The notes below the pieces were generated by a model. It was not told the origin of the DNA. It worked only from the letters and a program-made list of their open reading frames with translations, and did no database searches. DNA of 64,000 nt from CAYYFX01 sp964571855 (GTDB taxonomy: Bacteria > ARS69), in assembly GCA_964571855.1 (NCBI GenBank), contig CAZNDO010000001.1, forward strand, positions 868,001 through 932,000, in the 5' to 3' direction. Below, one piece after another: positions 50,647 through 59,184 of this stretch. A program made the translations under genes and the position numbers. Position 1 is the stretch's first letter. Every line of letters starts with the position of its first letter.

Positions 50647-52935
50647 CTACACCAACGCCGGCTTCGCCGCCGCCCGCTCCGGCACCCGTCCCGCCGCGGG
50701 CGCCAGGCTCCGCCCGGTCACCAGGCCCAGCATGAACCACGCGAGCGACGCCACCCCGGTGAGGAAGATCGTGTCGCCGATCACGCGGAGCCACCGCAGG
50801 GTCTGCAGCGCCGGCTGCTGCAGGAAGTCCGCGCTGCGCGCGTACCAGAGCCCGTGCTCCACGCTGGCCCACGCCTGCGCGAGGCCGATGGGCAGGAGGC
50901 TCAGCAGCACCATCAGCGCCAGCCCGACGTTCATGGCCCAGAACGCGTACGCCAGGTGCGCCTCCTTCCACGCCCGCGACGTCATGAGCCGCGCCACCGT
51001 GAGCACCAGCCCCAGCGCCAGCAACCCGTACACGCCGAACAGCGCGGTGTGCGCATGCACCGGCGTGGTGTTGAGGCCCTGCATGTAGTACAGCGCCAGC
51101 GGCGGGTTGATGAGGAAGCCGAAGAGCCCGGCGCCCACGAGATTCCAGAACGCCACGCCCACGAAGAACCGGATCGGCCAACGGTAGCGCTGCATCCACG
51201 GCGCGGCGTGCTGCATGCGGTACGTCTGGAACGCCTCCAGCCCGATCAGCACGAGCGGCACGACCTCCAGCGCGCTGAACGTGGCGCCGATGGCCATGAT
51301 CGCGGTGGGCGTGCCGCTGAAGTACAGGTGGTGGAAGGTGCCCGGGATGCCGCCCAGGAGGAACAGCGCGCTGGACGCGATCACCGCGCCGCCCGCGTGC
51401 GCCGGCTTCACCAGCCCGAGGCGCGCGAAGATGAACGCCAGCGCGGCGGTGGCGAACACCTCGAAGAAGCCCTCCACCCAGAGGTGCACCACCCACCAGC
51501 GCCAGTACTCCATGACCGAGAGGTGCGTGCGCGCGCTGAAGAAGAACCCGGCACCGTACATCAGCCCGATGGCGGCGGACGCGCCGGTGAACATGAGCGT
51601 GAGGGACCGGTGGTCGTCCCGGCGGCCGAGCGCCGGCCACAGCCCGCGCAGCATCAGGCCCAGCCACAGCACGAGGCCCACGAACAGCGCCACCTGCCAC
51701 GCGCGGCCGAGGTCCACGTACTCGTACCCCTGGTGCCCGAACCAGAATCCCGCGTTCAGCCCCAGCTTCTGGTGGATGGAGAGGAACTCGCCGGCGAGCG
51801 AGCCTCCGACCACCACGAGCAGCGCGCCGAACAGGAGGTTCACGCCGGCGCGCTGGAAGCGCGGCTCGCGCCCGCCGATGGCCGGCGCGAGAAACAGCCC
51901 GGCCGCGAGGAACGCCGTGGCGATCCAGAACACGCCGGTCTGCACGTGCCAGGTGCGCGTGAGCGAGTACGGCAGCCAGTCCCCGATCGGCAGCCCGAAG
52001 AAGGACTGCCCCTCCACCGTGTAGTGCGCGGTGAGCGCGCCGAGCAGTACCTGCAGGGCGAACACGGCGATCGTGACGCCGAGGTACTTGCCCACCGCGC
52101 GCATGGACGGCGTGATGCGGATGCCGGCCAGCGGATCGGCGTCCGGCGGCGGCGCCGCCTCGTCGTCGCCGCTGCGGAACGCCTGCCACCACACGAGCGC
52201 GCCCACGCCGCCCAGCAGCAGCACGACGCTCACGAACGTCCACAGCACGTTCGCGCCGGTGGGCGTGTTGCCGATGAGCGCCTCGTGCGGCCAGTTGTTC
52301 GTGTAGGTGGCGTGGCTGCCGGGGCGCTCCGTGGCGCACGCCCAGCTCGTCCAGAAGAAGAAGTCCGTCAGGGGACCCAGCCGCGCGGGGTCGGCCACGG
52401 TGACCGACGCCATGGCGTAGTCCTCGCGCAGCGCGTCGAGCCGCACGTCCCCGCCGAAGAGCGCCTCGTAGTGCGCGGCCACGCGCGCGATCGCCTCGGC
52501 CCGCGCCGGGCTCACCGTGATCGCGCCGGTGGCCGGATCGAACGTGTTCGTCCGCATCTCGGCCTTCACCGCGTCGCGCAGCGCGGCCTGCGCGGCGGGA
52601 TCGAGATCGGCGAACGGCATGCCGCGCTCGAGCTCCGCGCGCACGTCCAGGAGCGCCGTGATCTCGCGGTGCAGCCAGTCCGCCGACCAGTCCGGCGCCT
52701 GGTACGCGCCGTGGCCCCAGATCGAGCCGAGCTGCTGTCCCCCGGTGCTCTGCCACACCTGCTGCCCGTCCAGGATGGACTCCTTCGTCATCAGCACGCG
52801 CCCCTCGGTGGTCCGCACCTGGGCGGGGATGGGCGGCGCCTGCCGGTAGACCTCGCGGCCGAAGAAGCCCAGCAACGTGAACGCGACCAGGAGCGTCGCG
52901 CCGAGCAGGATCCAGTTCCTGCGATGGCTCGTCAT
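50647..52935 (-). CDS. norZ: quinol-dependent nitric oxide reductase (qNOR)
   Basis: A 762-aa single-subunit NorB-type reductase of the heme-copper superfamily, reducing two NO to N2O with quinol. After an N-terminal helix, the periplasmic extension (ILDGQQVWQSTGGQQLGSIWGHGAYQAPDWSAD, split at Gly-Gly) has the qNOR pattern and no CxxCH. Fourteen or so helices follow, with conserved His-containing stretches (WVVHLWVEGFFEVFATA, GTFHHLYFSGTP, HAHTALFGVYG). It starts 13 bases after the RIC gene with CGGAGGAACG before the ATG, so RIC and qNOR form one operon under NorR. It serves NO detoxification or respiration in the inner membrane. Confidence 0.96.
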   Translation of the reverse strand: MTSHRRNWILLGATLLVAFTLLGFFGREVYRQAPPIPAQVRTTEGRVLMTKESILDGQQVWQSTGGQQLGSIWGHGAYQAPDWSADWLHREITALLDVRAELERGMPFADLDPAAQAALRDAVKAEMRTNTFDPATGAITVSPARAEAIARVAAHYEALFGGDVRLDALREDYAMASVTVADPARLGPLTDFFFWTSWACATERPGSHATYTNNWPHEALIGNTPTGANVLWTFVSVVLLLGGVGALVWWQAFRSGDDEAAPPPDADPLAGIRITPSMRAVGKYLGVTIAVFALQVLLGALTAHYTVEGQSFFGLPIGDWLPYSLTRTWHVQTGVFWIATAFLAAGLFLAPAIGGREPRFQRAGVNLLFGALLVVVGGSLAGEFLSIHQKLGLNAGFWFGHQGYEYVDLGRAWQVALFVGLVLWLGLMLRGLWPALGRRDDHRSLTLMFTGASAAIGLMYGAGFFFSARTHLSVMEYWRWWVVHLWVEGFFEVFATAALAFIFARLGLVKPAHAGGAVIASSALFLLGGIPGTFHHLYFSGTPTAIMAIGATFSALEVVPLVLIGLEAFQTYRMQHAAPWMQRYRWPIRFFVGVAFWNLVGAGLFGFLINPPLALYYMQGLNTTPVHAHTALFGVYGLLALGLVLTVARLMTSRAWKEAHLAYAFWAMNVGLALMVLLSLLPIGLAQAWASVEHGLWYARSADFLQQPALQTLRWLRVIGDTIFLTGVASLAWFMLGLVTGRSLAPAAGRVPERAAAKPALV

Positions 52936-52948
52936 TTCGTTCCTCCGA

Positions 52949-53623
52949 TCACTCGCACAGCGCGCGCGGGAACAGGACGTTGTTCTCGAGGTGGATGTGG
53001 TCCATCAGCTCGCCCTCGAGCGCGGCGAGCCGCAGGTACAGGGCGCGCCACGTGGTGCACGCCTCGGCGGGCGGCGCGAGATCCCCGGTCAGCTCGCGCA
53101 CGCGCGCGAGGTTCCGGCCGTGGTCCTTGTGCTCGTGCTCCATCACCTGCACGGGGGCGCCCGCCTGCCGGCCCTGCCCGGCCAGGATCATGGGGAAGAG
53201 CACGTGCTCCTCCTTGAGCAGGTGGTCGAGGACCTCGGCATGCATCATCGCGAGGTGGTCGTGCAGCCCCTTCGGCACGCTCGGCTTCTCCGCGTGCACG
53301 CGCTCCACCTTGCGGGCCAGCTCCATCAGCTCCGGCAGCTCGCGGCGGAGCGGCTCGTGGTACCGCACGAGGATGTGCTCCACGAGTTCGTTCAGCGGGC
53401 GGGCGGACCAGTCCACGTCCGGCGACGCGCCCGCCGGTTCGCTCCCGATCTCGCGGAGCAGGGCGTCGGCGTCCAGGCCGCGCGCCCGGCACGCCTCGGC
53501 CAGGGAGCGGTTGCCGCTGCAGCAGTAGTCCAGCCCCACGCGCCGGAAGACGCGCGAGGCCGCGGGGATCCCGGTGGCCAGTTCGGCGAGCGTGGTCTCG
53601 GTGCCGTTTCGCGGGTTCGACAT
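52949..53623 (-). CDS. ric: RIC/YtfE-ScdA di-iron iron-sulfur cluster repair protein
   Basis: A 224-aa protein from ATG 53623 with GGAGG about 8 bases upstream. The ScdA-type N-domain has the conserved LDYCCSGNRSLAEAC (Cys34, Cys35). The hemerythrin-like four-helix domain carries the iron-ligating His and Glu residues (RYHEPLRREL, LHDHLAMMHAEVLDHLLKEEHVLFP, MEHEHKDHGRNL, MDHIHLENNVLFPRAL). The known role is repair of nitrosylated or oxidised iron-sulfur clusters and handling of NO. It is the first gene after a sigma-54 promoter, with qNOR following. Confidence 0.95.
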   Translation of the reverse strand: MSNPRNGTETTLAELATGIPAASRVFRRVGLDYCCSGNRSLAEACRARGLDADALLREIGSEPAGASPDVDWSARPLNELVEHILVRYHEPLRRELPELMELARKVERVHAEKPSVPKGLHDHLAMMHAEVLDHLLKEEHVLFPMILAGQGRQAGAPVQVMEHEHKDHGRNLARVRELTGDLAPPAEACTTWRALYLRLAALEGELMDHIHLENNVLFPRALCE

Positions 53624-53655
53624 GGGAGAACCCTCCTTTCCTCGCACGCCCTCGT

Positions 53656-53671
53656 TGCAGCGGACGTGCCA
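53656..53671 (-). promoter_or_regulatory. sigma-54 (RpoN) promoter of the ric-norZ operon
   Basis: On the minus strand the sequence reads TGGCACGTCCGCTGCA: GG at -24 (53670-53669) and GC at -12 (53658-53657) with exact 10-base separation and a near-consensus TGGCACG. Transcription should begin near 53646, giving a leader of about 23 bases carrying the ric Shine-Dalgarno. The divergent gene encodes the NorR activator that such a promoter requires. Confidence 0.85.
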
Positions 53672-53711
53672 CCTCGGAAGACGAGGACTGGCAACGACTT
53701 GAAGAGCGCGT

Positions 53712-53717
53712 TATACT
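53712..53717 (+). promoter_or_regulatory. candidate -10 element for norR
   Basis: TATACT in GTTATACTTG, an AT-rich hexamer unusual in this DNA, placing a transcript start near 53724, about 32 bases before the norR TTG. The start would fall inside the inverted repeat at 53722-53739, consistent with autorepression. The -35 region is weak. Confidence 0.35.
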
Positions 53718-53720
53718 TGC

Positions 53721-53758
53721 GACAACGTCGGGCCGTTGTGAAAGGAGCAACGCAGTTG
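53721..53758. promoter_or_regulatory. candidate NorR operator region
   Basis: Three overlapping symmetric elements share CAAC/GTTG half-sites: GAC-AAC-GTC (53721-53729), ACAACG (53722-53727) with CGTTGT (53734-53739), and CAAC-GCA-GTTG (53748-53758). They lie 50-90 bases upstream of the sigma-54 promoter, where enhancer sites for NorR would be expected. They also cover the norR start. The sequence half-site is not proven to be the NorR consensus of this organism. Confidence 0.5.
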
Positions 53759-55309
53759 TCGGAAGCGCAACGCGAGCACCGCTTCGAGGTCGTGCTGGAG
53801 ATCGCGCGGGACCTGACCGCATCCCTGGCGGCGGCCGATCGCTACGACCGCCTGTTGCGGGCGGTCCGCCGGATCATCCCCTGCGACGCGGCGGCGCTCA
53901 TGCGCCTGGACGGGGACGAGCTCGTGCCGGTCGCCGCGTACGGGTTGAGCGAGGAGGCGAAGGTCCGCCGGTACCGTCGCAAGCAGCACCCGCGGCTGGA
54001 CATCATCCTGTCCGCGCCGGGACCGGTCCGCTTCCCGCCCGACTCGCCGCTGCCCGACCCGTTCGACGGTCTCCTGGAGTCCGACCCGCACGCCACCGAG
54101 CACATCCACGCGTGCCTGGGCTGTCCGCTCGTGGAGCGCGGCGAGGTCGTGGGGGCGCTGACCGCGGACGCGGTGGCGCCGCACGCGTTCGACGACCTGG
54201 AGCCGCACTGGCTCGAGGCGCTCGGCGCGCTCGCGGGCGCCGCGCTGCACACGACCGCCCTGATCGAGTCCATCGAGCGCCTGGCCGAGCGCAAAGGCGC
54301 CGTGGCGCGCGAGCTCCAGCGCGGCACCGCGGAGGTGCAGGTGGTCGGCCGCAGTCCCGCGGCGCTGCGGCTGCTGCAGGACATCGAGATGGTCGCGGCC
54401 AGCGACCTGCCCGTGCTCATCGTGGGGGAGACCGGCACCGGCAAGGAGGTCGTGGCGCACCAGCTGCACCAGCGCTCCCGGCGGCGCGACGAGGCCATGA
54501 TCCACGTGAACTGCGCGGCGCTCCCGGAGTCCATCGCGGAGAGCGAGCTCTTCGGCCACGTGCAGGGAGCGTTCACCGGCGCCACGCGGGACCGCGCCGG
54601 CAAGTTCGAGATCGCGCACGGCGCCACGCTGTTCCTGGACGAGATCGGCGAGCTGCCGATCACGCTGCAACCGAAGCTGCTCCGCGCGCTGCAGCAGGGG
54701 GAGATCCAGCGCATCGGCGACGATCGGGTGCACCGCGTGGACGCGCGCGTGATCGCGGCCACGAACCGCGACCTCGAGCGCGAGGTGGAGGCCGGACGCT
54801 TCCGCGCGGACCTGTACCACCGCCTCGCCGTCTATCCGCTGCGGGTGCCGCCGCTGCGCGAGCGCACGGAGGACATTCCGCTGCTCGCCGCGCACTGCCT
54901 GGACCAGGCGCGGCGGCGCCTCGGGCTCGGCCCGCTGCGGCTCTCCCCCGGCGCGCGGGAAGCGCTGATGGCGGCGGATTGGCCGGGGAACGTGCGCGAG
55001 CTGGAGAACGTGCTGAATCGCGCCGCGCTGCGGGCCCGCGCGGCGGTGAAGGATCGGGAGACCGTGGTGCTCGAGCCGGAGCACCTGGACCTGCCGGGGC
55101 CGGGCGCGTCGGCCGAGGCGCCGCGATCCCGCCCCGGCGCGGCCGCGGTCGCCGGTCCCCTGCGCGCCCGCGTGAAGGAGTTCCAGCGCCGCAGCATCGA
55201 GGAGGCGATGGCGCGCCACGACGGGAGCTGGGCGGCGGCGGCACGCGAGCTGGGCATGCACCGGAGCAACCTGCACCACCTGGCGCGGCGGCTGGGCCTG
55301 CTGGGTTGA
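53756..55309 (+). CDS. norR: NorR, NO-sensing sigma-54 activator
   Basis: A 517-aa protein, TTG start with AAAGGAG at 8 bases (a GTG at 53738 is an alternative). The N-terminal GAF domain has the non-heme iron ligand pattern known from E. coli NorR: LPDPFDGL with Asp101 and Asp104, HIHACLG with His118 and Cys120, and TADA with Asp138. The AAA+ domain has GETGTGKE 224-231, the sigma-54-contact loop GAFTGA 271-276, LFLDEIGEL and RADLYHRL. A Fis-type HTH ends the protein (GSWAAAARELGMHRSNLHHLARRLGL). It should activate the divergent ric-norZ operon when NO binds its iron. Confidence 0.95.
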   Translation: MSEAQREHRFEVVLEIARDLTASLAAADRYDRLLRAVRRIIPCDAAALMRLDGDELVPVAAYGLSEEAKVRRYRRKQHPRLDIILSAPGPVRFPPDSPLPDPFDGLLESDPHATEHIHACLGCPLVERGEVVGALTADAVAPHAFDDLEPHWLEALGALAGAALHTTALIESIERLAERKGAVARELQRGTAEVQVVGRSPAALRLLQDIEMVAASDLPVLIVGETGTGKEVVAHQLHQRSRRRDEAMIHVNCAALPESIAESELFGHVQGAFTGATRDRAGKFEIAHGATLFLDEIGELPITLQPKLLRALQQGEIQRIGDDRVHRVDARVIAATNRDLEREVEAGRFRADLYHRLAVYPLRVPPLRERTEDIPLLAAHCLDQARRRLGLGPLRLSPGAREALMAADWPGNVRELENVLNRAALRARAAVKDRETVVLEPEHLDLPGPGASAEAPRSRPGAAAVAGPLRARVKEFQRRSIEEAMARHDGSWAAAARELGMHRSNLHHLARRLGLLG

Positions 55310-55349
55310 CGCCCCGGCCGGGCGCCTGGAACCGTCGCGGCCGGTCCGG

Positions 55350-55355
55350 TATCCT
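55350..55355 (+). promoter_or_regulatory. candidate -10 element for the SAP-like gene
   Basis: TATCCT in GGTATCCTCC lies 53 bases before ATG 55408, in the 98-base gap after norR. It repeats the GGTATC-n-T patch seen before the CHAT and amylase genes. Confidence 0.3.
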
Positions 55356-55407
55356 CCTCGCGCCCCTTCGAACCATTCCGGATTCCTCCAGGCACGGGGA
55401 GGCCGTC

Positions 55408-55725
55408 ATGGCCCACACGTTCGAGGAGCTGAAGAAGAAGACCGTCGCCGAGCTGCGCGAGATCGCCAAGGGCATCGAGCACGACGCCGTGAAGGGGTTC
55501 TCGCAACTCAACAAGGAGCACCTGCTCACCGCCCTGTGCGAGGCGCTCGGCATCGAGGCGCACGCGCACACGGTGCACAAGGGCAAGGAGAAGCTCCGCC
55601 TCAAGGGGCACATCCGCACGTGGAAGAAGCGCCGCGAGGAGGCGCTGGCCGGGAAGGATCCCGCGAAGCTGCGGCACGCGCGCCGCACGATCCACCGGCT
55701 GAAGCGGGCGATCGCGAAGATCTGA
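55408..55725 (+). CDS. small basic protein with SAP/Rho-N-like N-terminus
   Basis: A 105-aa protein; ATG 55408 is preceded by GGGGAGG. The N-terminal 45 residues (FEELKKKTVAELREIAKGI, then LNKEHLLTALCEALGI) have the L-x3-T-V-x-E-L-R-x-I-A and LL-x-x-L pattern of SAP/Rho termination factor N-type helix-extension-helix domains, known to bind nucleic acids. The rest is Lys/Arg-rich helix (RTWKKRREEALAGKDPAKLR, TIHRLKRAIAKI). Nucleic-acid binding is therefore plausible; nothing in the neighbourhood points to a specific role. Confidence 0.75.
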   Translation: MAHTFEELKKKTVAELREIAKGIEHDAVKGFSQLNKEHLLTALCEALGIEAHAHTVHKGKEKLRLKGHIRTWKKRREEALAGKDPAKLRHARRTIHRLKRAIAKI

Positions 55726-55744
55726 GCCGCGGAGCCGGACGACG

Positions 55745-55776
55745 GCGGGCCCCGGAGCGATCGCCCCGGGGCCCGC
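55745..55776. terminator. 11-bp hairpin between convergent genes
   Basis: GCGGGCCCCGG (55745-55755) pairs perfectly with CCGGGGCCCGC (55766-55776), with a 10-base loop. It lies in the 75-base gap between the stops of the SAP-like gene and the repeat exoprotein and can serve both strands. No T-run is present. Confidence 0.5.
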
Positions 55777-55800
55777 GCCTTCCCGGCGGACCGGCTCGCG

Positions 55801-58800
55801 CTACTTCAGCACGACGACCCGCTGCACTTCGGTAGTGCGCGCCGTGACCAGCCGGGCGAAGTACGTGCCCGACGCCACCCGGCTCCCGTTCGCATCCTCG
55901 AGATCCCAGCGGACCTCGTGCCGCCCGGCCGGCATCACGCGGTCGAGCAGCGTGCGGACCCGGCGGCCCGTGACGTCGAAGACCTCCAGCGTCGCCGCGC
56001 CCGCGTGTTCCGCCGGCAGGTCGAAGCGGAGGGCGGACGCGTTGCGCGCGGGATTCGGGAACGGCCGGGCGAAGGCGAACCGCACAGGCGCGGCCTCGGG
56101 CTCCTCCGCCGCCGTCACGGTCGTGACGTGCTGGAACGTCAGCGTGTAGGACCCCGTCTGGTCCAGGCCGGCGTCCTCCAGCTGGATGGTGTAGGTGCCC
56201 GGGGTCGTGATCGCGTAGTTCACGTTGTCGGCCGATGTGGCGATCACCGCATTGCCGCCGCCCGGCGGGTAGATGCGCACCATCGTGTCCATCGCGCCGG
56301 CGGTCACCACCGCGGTGATCTTCGCCGTGTCGCCCGCCGCGGCGCTGAAGGTCCAGCCGTCGAGATCCGGGAGCGGCGTGATCTGCGCGAGCTTCACGTC
56401 GCCGCCGAGGATCGGGCCCCCGTCGGCGTCCGTGCCCGAGGTGTAGGGCCCGGCGGAGACGTTCATGAGGGATGCGGTGTAGTTCCCCGCGTTGGTCATG
56501 AAGAAGTCCTGGACGACGACGGTGTAGGTGCCGGAGGCGGCGAGCTGGGCGTCGAGCCGGTCGCCGCTGAAGGTGCTGGTCTGCGCGGGTCCGCCGCCCG
56601 GGGGGTAGAGGTAGATCTCGGTGTTGAAGGAGGCGCCACTCGTGGCCAGCGCCGCGAAGACGACGCGCTGTCCGGCAGACCCGGTGAAGGTGAAGGCGTC
56701 GAAGTCCCCGGGCTGGTGCATCTGCCCGGTCTTGATCTCGGCGGAGGCGATGGCGCCGCCGTCCGTGTCCGCGCCGCTGGTGAGCGGCCCCGCGGTGACG
56801 TTCAGGAGCGAGAGGTTGTAGGAGCCGGTGTGGTCGAAGCCGGCGTCCTGGACGAGGACGACCCAGGTTCCGGTGGCGTTGAGCTGGAGGTCGGCGCGGT
56901 CCCCGCTGGTGGCCACGATGGCAGCGCCGCCGCCGGGTGGGTAGAGGTAGATCTGGGTGTCGGCAGAGCCGGCGGGGGTGAGGACGGTGCTGAAGAGGAC
57001 GCGGTCCCCGTTCGTGGCGGAGAAGGACCACGCGTCCATGTCGGTGAGGGATCCGAAGGTGGCGCTCTTCACTTCCGCGGAGGCGATGGAGCCGCCGTTC
57101 GTGTCGGAGCCGGTGGTGTAGGGCCCGGCGGAGACGTTCATGAGGGATGCGGTGTAGTTCCCCGCGTTGGTCATGAAGAAGTCCTGGACGACGACGGTGT
57201 AGGTGCCGGAGGCGGCGAGCTGGGCGTCGAGCCGGTCGCCGCTGAAGGTGCTGGTCTGCGCGGGTCCGCCGCCCGGGGGGTAGAGGTAGATCTCGGTGTT
57301 GAAGGAGGCGCCACTCGTGGCCAGCGCCGCGAAGACGACGCGCTGTCCGGCAGACCCGGTGAAGGTGAAGGCGTCGAAGTCCCCGGGCTGGTGCATCTGC
57401 CCGGTCTTGATCTCGGCGGAGGCGATGGCGCCGCCGTCCGTGTCCGCGCCGCTGGTGAGCGGCCCCGCGGTGACGTTCAGGAGCGAGAGGTTGTAGGAGC
57501 CGGTGTGGTCGAAGCCGGCGTCCTGGACGAGGACGACCCAGGTTCCGGTGGCGTTGAGCTGGAGGTCGGCGCGGTCCCCGCTGGTGGCCACGATGGCAGC
57601 GCCGCCGCCGGGTGGGTAGAGGTAGATCTGGGTGTCGGCAGAGCCGGCGGGGGTGAGGACGGTGCTGAAGAGGACGCGGTCCCCGTTCGTGGCGGAGAAG
57701 GACCACGCGTCCATGTCGGTGAGGGATCCGAAGGTGGCGCTCTTCACTTCCGCGGAGGCGATGGAGCCGCCGTTCGTGTCGGAGCCGGTGGTGTAGGGCC
57801 CGGCGGAGACGTTCATGAGGGATGCGGTGTAGTTCCCCGCGTTGGTCATGAAGAAGTCCTGGACGACGACGGTGTAGGTGCCGGAGGCGGCGAGCTGGGC
57901 GTCGAGCCGGTCGCCGCTGAAGGTGCTGGTCTGCGCGGGTCCGCCGCCCGGGGGGTAGAGGTAGATCTCGGTGTTGAAGGAGGCGCCACTCGTGGCCAGC
58001 GCCGCGAAGACGACGCGCTGTCCGGCAGACCCGGTGAAGGTGAAGGCGTCGAAGTCCCCGGGCTGGTGCATCTGCCCGGTCTTGATCTCGGCGGAGGCGA
58101 TGGCGCCGCCGTCCGTGTCCGCGCCGCTGGTGAGCGGCCCCGCGGTGACGTTCAGGAGCGAGAGGTTGTAGGAGCCGGTGTGGTCGAAGCCGGCGTCCTG
58201 GACGAGGACGACCCAGGTTCCGGTGGCGTTGAGCTGGAGGTCGGCGCGGTCCCCGCTGGTGGCCACGATGGCAGCGCCGCCGCCGGGTGGGTAGAGGTAG
58301 ATCTGGGTGTCGGCAGAGCCGGCGGGGGTGAGGACGGTGCTGAAGAGGACGCGGTCCCCGTTCGTGGCGGAGAAGGACCACGCGTCCATGTCGGTGAGGG
58401 ATCCGAAGGTGGCGCTCTTCACTTCCGCGGAGGCGATGGAGCCGCCGTTCGTGTCGGAGCCGGTGGTGTAGGGCCCGGCGGAGACGTTCATGAGGGATGC
58501 GGTGTAGTTCCCCGCGTTGGTCATGAAGAAGTCCTGGACGACGACGGTGTAGGTGCCGGAGGCGGCGAGCTGGGCGTCGAGCCGGTCGCCGCTGAAGGTG
58601 CTGGTCTGCGCGGGTCCGCCGCCCGGGGGGTAGAGGTAGATCTCGGTGTTGAAGGAGGCGCCACTCGTGGCCAGCGCCGCGAAGACGACGCGCTGTCCGG
58701 CAGATCCGGTGAACGTGAAGGCGTCGAAGTCCCCGGGCTGCTGCATCTGCCCGGTCTTGATCTCGGCGGAGGCGATGGCGCCGCCGTCGGTGTCCGATCC

Positions 58801-59184
58801 GCTCGTCAGCGGCCCCGCGGTGACGTTCAGGAGCGAGAGGTTGTAGCCGCCGGCGTCGTTCAGTCCGGAGTCCTCGACGAAGATGGTGTAGGTGCCGGTG
58901 GAGAGGAGCTGGTAGTCCACCCGGTCGGCCGTGGTGTTCAGCACCTCCGTGAGCGCCGGGTTGCGGAGCCGGATCCGCGTGTCCACGGCGCCGCTCGTGG
59001 TGACGGCGGCGATCAGGACGCGGTCTCCCGCGGTGCCCGTGAAGGTCCAGGACTCCTGGTACGTGGGGCTCGCGAGTGCTCCGCCAAGCACCTGGCCGGA
59101 CGTGATCGGTCCCGCGGCGAGCGCGGCAGCGGGTGCGAGGATGAGGAGCGACAGCAGCGACGCCAGCGAAGCGGATCGGTTCAT
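55801..59184 (-). CDS. secreted multi-domain repeat exoprotein (prepeptidase-like repeats) with sorting domain
   Basis: A 1127-aa protein with signal peptide (LASLLSLLILAPAAALA). Nine beta-sandwich repeats of about 112 residues follow, in order A-B-C-B-C-B-C-B-D. Each has a core such as DFDAFTFTGSAGQRV, IYLYPPGGG, GTYTVVVQD and SYNLSLLNVTA, typical of bacterial prepeptidase C-terminal-like domains. The B-C units are almost identical at protein and DNA level. The sorting-type end (FPNPARNAS, VFDVTGRRVRTLL, RWDLEDANGSRV, GTYFARL) closes the protein. No catalytic domain is present, so a surface structural or adhesive stalk is more likely than an enzyme. Confidence 0.88.
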   Translation of the reverse strand: MNRSASLASLLSLLILAPAAALAAGPITSGQVLGGALASPTYQESWTFTGTAGDRVLIAAVTTSGAVDTRIRLRNPALTEVLNTTADRVDYQLLSTGTYTIFVEDSGLNDAGGYNLSLLNVTAGPLTSGSDTDGGAIASAEIKTGQMQQPGDFDAFTFTGSAGQRVVFAALATSGASFNTEIYLYPPGGGPAQTSTFSGDRLDAQLAASGTYTVVVQDFFMTNAGNYTASLMNVSAGPYTTGSDTNGGSIASAEVKSATFGSLTDMDAWSFSATNGDRVLFSTVLTPAGSADTQIYLYPPGGGAAIVATSGDRADLQLNATGTWVVLVQDAGFDHTGSYNLSLLNVTAGPLTSGADTDGGAIASAEIKTGQMHQPGDFDAFTFTGSAGQRVVFAALATSGASFNTEIYLYPPGGGPAQTSTFSGDRLDAQLAASGTYTVVVQDFFMTNAGNYTASLMNVSAGPYTTGSDTNGGSIASAEVKSATFGSLTDMDAWSFSATNGDRVLFSTVLTPAGSADTQIYLYPPGGGAAIVATSGDRADLQLNATGTWVVLVQDAGFDHTGSYNLSLLNVTAGPLTSGADTDGGAIASAEIKTGQMHQPGDFDAFTFTGSAGQRVVFAALATSGASFNTEIYLYPPGGGPAQTSTFSGDRLDAQLAASGTYTVVVQDFFMTNAGNYTASLMNVSAGPYTTGSDTNGGSIASAEVKSATFGSLTDMDAWSFSATNGDRVLFSTVLTPAGSADTQIYLYPPGGGAAIVATSGDRADLQLNATGTWVVLVQDAGFDHTGSYNLSLLNVTAGPLTSGADTDGGAIASAEIKTGQMHQPGDFDAFTFTGSAGQRVVFAALATSGASFNTEIYLYPPGGGPAQTSTFSGDRLDAQLAASGTYTVVVQDFFMTNAGNYTASLMNVSAGPYTSGTDADGGPILGGDVKLAQITPLPDLDGWTFSAAAGDTAKITAVVTAGAMDTMVRIYPPGGGNAVIATSADNVNYAITTPGTYTIQLEDAGLDQTGSYTLTFQHVTTVTAAEEPEAAPVRFAFARPFPNPARNASALRFDLPAEHAGAATLEVFDVTGRRVRTLLDRVMPAGRHEVRWDLEDANGSRVASGTYFARLVTARTTEVQRVVVLK
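56441..58837. repeat. 675-bp tandem repeat, about 3.5 copies, inside the repeat exoprotein gene
   Basis: The same sequence recurs with a 675-base period: matching points at 56446, 57121, 57796 and 58471, and at 56621, 57296, 57971 and 58646. Copies 1-3 appear essentially identical at the bases compared. The last, nearest the gene's 5' end, carries scattered differences (for example CAGATCCGG against CAGACCCGG) and stops after the B half near 58837. The period is exactly 225 codons, so copy number changes keep the frame. Confidence 0.92.

Noticed and set aside
53738..53740. GTG as norR start
   Set aside because: It has no ribosome site and lies inside the inverted repeat; the TTG at 53756 has AAAGGAG at good spacing and aligns better with NorR N-termini.
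56441..58837. Possible CRISPR array because of regular repetition
   Set aside because: The period is 675 bases, coding and in frame, far longer than CRISPR repeat-spacer units.
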